Assembly (NCBI GenBank): GCA_050084515.1
Contig: CM114272.1
Location: 21,080,001 to 21,144,000 of the forward strand
Length of the DNA stretch: 64,000 nucleotides
Source of the DNA: Blasia pusilla
Taxonomy: Eukaryota > Marchantiophyta > Marchantiopsida > Blasiales
Direction of reading: 5' to 3'
The notes beneath the pieces were generated by a model, which saw only the letters and a list, made by a program, of their open reading frames with translations, was not told the origin of the DNA and made no database searches. This document shows positions 57,850 through 64,000 of this stretch, in pieces. A program made the position numbers and the translations under genes. Numbering within the stretch: position 1 is the stretch's first letter; the number at the start of each line of letters is the position of its first letter.

Positions 57850-59849
57850 GGTCGGGCATGTACAGACACATCTTAGCATAACAAACACAAATTGAAGATG
57901 AACTCCTCTGTAAAACATCTCCAATGTAAGTTTACTACATTGACGATCATTTAGCATGGCTAAATTTCCACCTTACATAATCTCGACTTTTAATTTAATT
58001 TTCTTTACTCTTAACATTCCTATGTTGTTCTAGACTTCCAACTTCATTGGATCTTGTCAATGTACGTGATTTTGGGATGGATCTACGCGGTGAAGCCCAA
58101 AACTAATAATGTACTATTTGCGTTGATAAAATGGAAGCCCTCAAAGAAAAAAAGAGGAATTATTATCGAAAGTATAGAAAAACAAGGAAAGTTCTTCATA
58201 TTCAAGTTGAGTCTGCTTTGGTAGTTGAGAGTATTGCAACTATTCCAAATAAGGAGGTTTTGACTATTGGTAGTCAATTCATGAGGTATATATCTAACTT
58301 TTTATATCCTCACTCAAAATCTTTCATTCTTCACATTTGATTTGTATCTATTTTTTATAATATGTTGATATTTTCTCAAGCCTTCTAATGAGGATGGAGT
58401 AATGGTAGGAGAAAATCAAGAAGCTCATCTTCAATACAGAGGAGCGGTATGAGGAGAGGAAGAGAGGAGAGAGAAAAATGCTAACAACCCAAAGAAATCA
58501 TATTTTTTGAAGAGAGTTTTTTGTGATTTGAAGAGAGCTTCCTATGGGTTGAAGAGAGGGCATAATTTTTTGAACAAATTTTACAATTATGTTCTCCTTT
58601 CTTAGTTTGTCTCAAATTTTTTCCCTTCCATATTATGGCAACCCGTCTGAATTCAACATATTGGAGCATCCATGAAATATTCCTCTATCCAATAATCTCT
58701 CAATACATAATTTAAAAATTGGAAAAATCATTGAGATCACAAATGTGGAACAAATCAGTTTTTTCCATCTAAGGTCTTGAAACAAATATTATTTAAGCAT
58801 ACTGATAAAAGTTCAAGCTCGTAGTGAACAGTTTGAAATTTCCAAACTACACTTTCCGACCTGATGTTGCATCCTCAAAGTGGCTTGTTTAGGATACTTT
58901 GCACTTCTTTCAAGGATAAAATTGGTTGGTGGATTCCTACTCCTAGCTCTGACTCTCTTAAAGCTACAAGCAAAAGATAGTGCCTACAAGGGAAGTACCT
59001 TTTCCCACTTGTCTCTCTCTAGAAAAAGTCATCACAGGAAGATATGGGAAAGCAACAAATATGTACAACATACACCCTATAAACACTCGAATTCACGTTG
59101 TTATTCCTGACCCAATACATTCTTCCTATTCCATTCCGAATATGCACATCTTTTGTGGCAACGATTTCCATATTGGCCTCTCAAGCGTATGCGATTCGCT
59201 TTGCCCTCTCCACTGATGGCCTACACAGTCTATTTCTCTTCACTCCATTGCTTGACTCGAACAAAAATAGTGGATTAAGATCATCCACCTTCTATGGATA
59301 TGTATATAAGTTGATCGACATCAATCTTAGCTTGGATCCAAAATATAAATATCTCTGTAATGCGAATATGTTCCGAACTCCCTCCGTCTATAATTTGAAC
59401 CCTGCACTTATAAGATTATCCATTTCCTGCTTAGTGCAATTGGTTCCTGCAGCAATGGGCTAAATCATAGGGATAGTCCGTAGAGCTCCAATGGTAGTTG
59501 GATATGACTTTTTGAACGCGCATGATTCATTTGGGCAGAAAAATTACTTCAATTGATCCCCTATCCTTGTACAATGATCAAAGGTTTTCAGCTCCCAGAA
59601 GCTTGGCAATGGTTGGCTTGTCCTTGTGGAGTTCTTATTTAGGAAAGTTCCGTATTCTCTTCTTTTTCCATCAGATCCAGCCCTGTAGGTGGATCCACGT
59701 CAAGGGGTTGCTTCGAGAGATATGCCACCTTTTCAAATTACAATCCACCTCTATGATAGGAGATCCATATTTTTGAACAACCCTCGAGACTAGACTACGT
59801 AAACTTCTCAAAGACCACCTCCCAAATTGGAAATCCAAATTTACTCAAA
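57850..59849. other. No recognised gene
   Basis: Frames of 60-120 codons occur (for example 59098-59463 on the plus strand) without motif, splice context or conserved composition. 58130-58340 encodes a basic, lysine-rich start (KEKKRNYYRKYRKTRK) that I do not recognise. Confidence 0.3.
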
Positions 59850-60053
59850 ATGGTAACTTACCCGAAATAGTAAGTTTATCTATATAGCTCCAAATGAGCC
59901 GAAACGAAGGGGAAACTTGCTCTCTCACATTACCCGTGGCCTCAGTAGAGCACCCTCGACTTCTTGAGGTTGTCCTCTACTCTCCTTGAAGGAGCTCTAC
60001 TGGATCTTGTCAATCTATCCTAAAAGACGTGACAAGTGATTGAAACATATAAA
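59850..60053. repeat. LTR-like fragment (copy 4), 3' part
   Basis: It aligns with 37010-37191: ACCCGAAATAGTAAGTTT, ATATAGCTCCAAATGAGC, CGAAACGAAGGGGAAAC, then a block with 'GGCCTCAG', and an end at GACGTGACA (GTCGTGACA in copy 3). The 5' part of the unit is not recognisable upstream. Confidence 0.65.
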
Positions 60054-62166
60054 TTTTGATTGAATGTAGACCAAAGTTGCATGTAAAATATCCAGACTTG
60101 GACAAGTCCACATACATATGTCTATCCGCATGACAGACTTGTTTGTGCATGAAATTTTTCCACTCGCACTTTGTCACGCCTTCTGCAGCTCTTCACCTTG
60201 TCGCCCTTCGCCTAACATAAATGTTTGCGCAAAATACATTATCTAAGATATTGAGACTACTTAACTAGTTCATTTCATTTGGACACTTTTTTATCTTTTC
60301 ACAATCAAACTTCTAATAGTTAGTGCATATTATCATGAAATAGACAGTTAAACAGACTCATCCAATCATACGATTGAAGATAGGTTGAGAGCATTTACTC
60401 TTTAGGAGTAGGAAAATTTGGATTGGTTACTAGTGTAAGTAGAATTTTCTTTCAATATTTTTCTTAATACTTTCAATAAAAGAATGTTGTTCTTTTTGAA
60501 TTTTTGGAGAGCATCCAAATACTTTAATAGTCTTAGCCAAAGTAAGTCTAATTCACTCTACCACTTCAAAAGTTCCCATAGGGAAGGACTTTGTGAAATC
60601 ATATTTAGAAAGGAGCGGTTAATGCTAAGGTGAAACTTAGAATTGCTCGAAATGAGAAAAAATTACAAATATGCAGAGTATCCTCATGAGAAGTTTGTTG
60701 TAGGACTTCATACATGGTCATCCACCACTAACCTAGTCTTAATAAATATTTGCAAGGAAAGTGCATATTTTGTTAGACATTTTCTAGTTTGGAGTGGGTT
60801 GGTAAAGAGGCCTATAAGTTTCAACTCCCTCCAAGTTCACGCTCAAGGTTACACGTGAACTTGCGTCCCTAGTGTGGATTCTAGCCAAAAAAAATATCCG
60901 GCTCAAGTGAAATTGCAAAACAATGGGTACAAAATTTAGTACATTCGTGCTCAATTGCACTAAAAGAATGAACTACCATGTATTAGTGCTTCATTGTATT
61001 ATGGGTTTTAGTCTCTATGGACCCAAACCCGAATGAAACCCTCCATCATAAAACAATGTATCATGTGTTTTCTCTTTGTGTGACTTCCAATACACCCAAC
61101 TATTTTAAACAACAATCACACCACCACACAGGTGTCTTTCAATTAGTGGTTAACATGGTTTTGTGTGACTTCCAATAAACCTAACTATTTTAAACAACAA
61201 TCAGACCACCACAGATATCTTTCAATGAGTCTTTAACATGGTTGGTATGTCCATAATTTAGCTCGCTAAAGCTCCCCAATTTCCAACTCAGGTCAAAATG
61301 ACCTTATGTTCCAATGAGGTCAAATTAAATTACTGCACGAATGAGCACATGGACCTTTCCAAGCGGCTCTGTATGGGATACCCAAATGGTTACCATGAAC
61401 GAAGTTCAGTATTGGAACCTTCAAAAACTTCTTTCTACTTCAGTATGAAGTTGAAACAAGTTTTTGAAATCTCAATGAAGGAACACAGAAGGATTCACAA
61501 AAAGTCTAACAAAGAGATGGAGAACCACATCAACAATGAGATCTCTTTACTGAACATTACCAGGCTACAAAATCGGTAAGATCATCTCGTTTAGAAGCTC
61601 CTAAATGGTAGGAAGTTGAGTCCACCAAAGTGGTCTGGATCATCTAGACATTGAAACTTTTCAGTCCTCTGCCTAGGCATCTTACTCATGGTAAAATGTT
61701 CATTTCTTGAGAGCTGCTAAATAGTACATCTTCCACTGCCATGGAATGTAGTGTTGCAGACAATGTCTAATTCAACCGGTCTGAATTGAGCATTGACATA
61801 TCCAGTGGGACATGTCAATGTGAGATCACATAATTATAGTTCAGGATCATGTGTGACAGATGACCAGAATAAACCTTACTCATACTACTCACCCAAATTT
61901 ACTCTGCCAGTATCGCTATTCTAATCTTGACAACCAAAAACCACTGCGAAATTTTTGGAGTGCATCCCCTTTCCTTCTCTTCTTGCAATTTTGGTTCTTC
62001 CTTACTATAACCCTAATTTGTAAAAAAATCTATATAGTTACGTTCATGTATCACTTGCATCTGAGTCTAAAGTATATTTATGTTTCCTACTTATTTTTAC
62101 ACTGGATTTCTCATCACCATTACCATTCACATGGGAGTAATTCTCTCTTCACAGCTGTGAGCTCCT
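60054..62166. other. Intergenic flank between LTR fragment and MRS2 gene
   Basis: A 93-codon frame at 61298-61579 is unrecognised. The last 100-300 bases before 62167 should contain the 3' UTR of the MRS2 gene. Confidence 0.35.
61078..61247. repeat. 85-bp tandem duplication
   Basis: The unit starting GTGTGACTTCCAATA at 61078 is repeated from 61163, with shared phrases CTAACTATTTTAAACAACAA (first copy CAACTATTTT) and GACCACCACA. The copies differ by a few substitutions and one small deletion. Confidence 0.85.
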
Positions 62167-64000
62167 TCACTCAATCAGCCGTTTATATTTACACCATCCT
62201 ATTGCAAATACATACAATATCACACATCCTATCAATGATCCTCCTACAACATACAAGAACTCCCGACTGTGATCAGAACTTTCAAAAAGATCAATATGGA
62301 TGTTCATGCCAAATAGTCCCGTGACCACAATGAACACACTGACAGTAAGAGTTGCAGTTGTAAGTAGAACACCCATCTGCAGCAGGTGATTCTGCTTGTC
62401 ATCCAACATGATGTTGATGTAGTCTTCTGTATCATCAACGTACTCACGAAGCTGCACAAGACAGAATGCAAAGGTAAGCTGTGATCATTAGACTCAGCAG
62501 CCCCAATCTAGCTGGGGAGGCGAGTACAATCATTTGTGTGGGAAGTATGTCAAGCAGCCAAGTATCCCAAAACTGGATGACAAGCGTCAGAACATCTATT
62601 ACAGGAGGCTTAAGTTTGTTAGGTTCATATTTTGCCAATCCGCGTGAAATTTTGGGGTTTCAGATCCTGACAGGCCACACCTTTCAGCTGATGAATTTTC
62701 TGAGGATAACATCAAAAGGGGAACATGTCAAGTGGACACCCAGGTGTAAAATGCTTGAGCAAAGGCCAATACTTCTTGACAGAACCTTGTGTGCTGAGTA
62801 GGTTCAGTGTTGCAAAGAAACTCAAAATGTGGTAAGAATGCATGTGCAGAAGTCATGTGAGGAGCGATACACTTCCATCACTGACAGCTTCGGTGAAAGA
62901 AGAAAATTTTGGACAGAAAATCGGGACAAAAAAATGACGTTAAAGAGAAGGGTGGTGCTTGTTGACCATCACCAAGCAGATTTGCCTTTGACTAATCCAG
63001 GAACTAAAGGAAAGACTTGTCAAGGACATAACAGAAGAGACTGATAGTTAGTCCCAACTTAGCTCCATGTGGGGAATATCCGCTACAAATACAGAATACT
63101 TACTTGGAATAAGAAATCCTACCTCATGCAGTATGCTCACAATTCAGCAAGTACTAACAAACGCCACATGATGGAGAGTGGATTGAGATGGCAGAGGAAA
63201 TGATCGAACGCACCAAATCACTTCATAGGGTTAGATGCTGATCAATTGGAACAAATGCAATTCCTTCAGCAGATTAAAACTGGTGAAGACCCAAGAGAGT
63301 GTGAGCAATGAAGCGTCTCATGGGCCAATGTAGATTTTCATATCCAATCTTTTATAAGATGAGCCACTAAAGCAGAGAACTGATCTCAGAGCAGAAAATG
63401 GCACGCGACTTTACAACCAAAACAAACTTTCTTCATGCAACATGTTCTCTGAGCCAGATTTTAGTTGTTTCAAGAGGAGTCATTATAGGTAATGAGTGGA
63501 ATTTCAAGTCCCACTACCAGATAAGGTGTGAGTTTAATGGTCACCGAGCCTTCTCTAGACAAAGAACCCTCGCTATGCTGAATGGTAATAATACTCCTAA
63601 TCTTGCTTTCAGGAAGGGATTTCAGGAGACATTTCAGGTGAAGATCTCAACAACAAAAACTCACCTCACAATTCCATCAGAAGTACCCAGTCATGAAGTG
63701 GGGAAACTTCCAAAACATTCGAGAAATTGAACACATATTCGGCATACTGGTTATTCACACATCTTAGGTGAACTGCTGAATGATTAACAAGATGAAGAGG
63801 ACAAGTTGCATACCGTTGAGAGCTTGTTGAGAGTGCCATCAATCTGCACAAAATAAGCCTCAAGAAGCATCTCTAATTCTTCCACGTCCAGCTTTCCCCC
63901 ATGGCTGGTACTTGATGAACTGCTACTTCTACTGCGTGCAATACTCCTCTTAACATCAGGAAAGCTTTCATCATGGTGAAGCATGTCTTCTATTCCTCCG
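62167..64000 (-). CDS. MRS2/MGT-type magnesium transporter, C-terminal part (CorA superfamily)
   Basis: The last two exons are in the window: 64000-63814 (continues beyond the edge) and 62451-62167, joined with phase 0 over a 1362-nt intron. The visible 156 residues include a Ser-rich linker (SIARSRSSSSSSTSHGGK), the conserved block ELEMLLEAYFVQIDGTLNKL, then REYVDDTEDYINIMLDDKQN. Two membrane helices follow: the first ends in the GMN signature (TGLFGMNIHI) that forms the Mg2+ selectivity filter, the second is around GGSLIGCVILYVFAIGWCKY. The short C-terminus ends KRLIE, as in plant MRS2 proteins. The protein forms a pentameric Mg2+ channel; which membrane it serves cannot be told from this part. 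The exact paralogue (the sequence recalls the MRS2-4/MGT6 type) is a guess. Confidence 0.93.

Overview
The window looks like nuclear DNA of a land plant, probably a flowering plant. The evidence is a plant-type tRNA-Val(AAC), a twelve-exon pectin acetylesterase, an MRS2-type magnesium transporter, an RNF10-like RING protein with plant-style introns, and CACTA, Helitron and Ty3 transposons of plant type. I cannot name the species. Gene products come from recognising protein families by eye; no database search was run.

Layout. Bases 1-10 kb hold decayed Ty3/gypsy debris on the minus strand (two gag fragments, one integrase fragment), LTR-like pieces and a long (TC)n tract. Bases 10.2-14.1 kb hold a plus-strand Helitron Rep/PIF1-helicase pseudogene with seven stop codons and four introns that can still be recognised. 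Bases 14.1-17.3 kb are AT-rich and contain short non-autonomous Helitron candidates. Bases 17.36-23.57 kb hold an intact nine-exon RNF10-like RING gene (+), predicted 900 aa. Bases 23.6-28.0 kb have no recognised gene. Bases 28.02-33.29 kb hold an intact pectin acetylesterase gene (-), 12 exons, predicted 410 aa with signal peptide and Ser/Asp/His residues; a tRNA-Val gene lies in its last intron on the opposite strand. A possible small two-exon ORF diverges from its promoter at 33.5 kb.

From 36.45 to 55.96 kb lies a CACTA (En/Spm) complex. It has CACTA-type termini at both outer edges and two gene sets pointing outward in opposite directions. The left set (-) keeps only the 3' half; the right set (+) has a decayed TNP2 transposase plus a second, TnpA-like set of exons. 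Between them lies a four-unit, 351-bp tandem repeat with a telo-box in every unit. Bases 56-62 kb hold a GC-rich minisatellite and unassigned AT-rich sequence. Bases 62.17-64 kb hold the 3' end of an MRS2/MGT magnesium transporter (-) that runs off the window.

Only four loci look functional: the RING gene, the tRNA, the pectin acetylesterase and the MRS2 gene. They are unrelated housekeeping or cell-wall functions, not a pathway or cluster. Most of the rest is transposon-derived. I saw no CRISPR array, rRNA or obviously novel multi-gene system. The most unusual structures are the back-to-back CACTA complex, the Helitron Rep that has lost its tyrosine region, three consecutive foldbacks in one RING-gene intron, and the nested tRNA.
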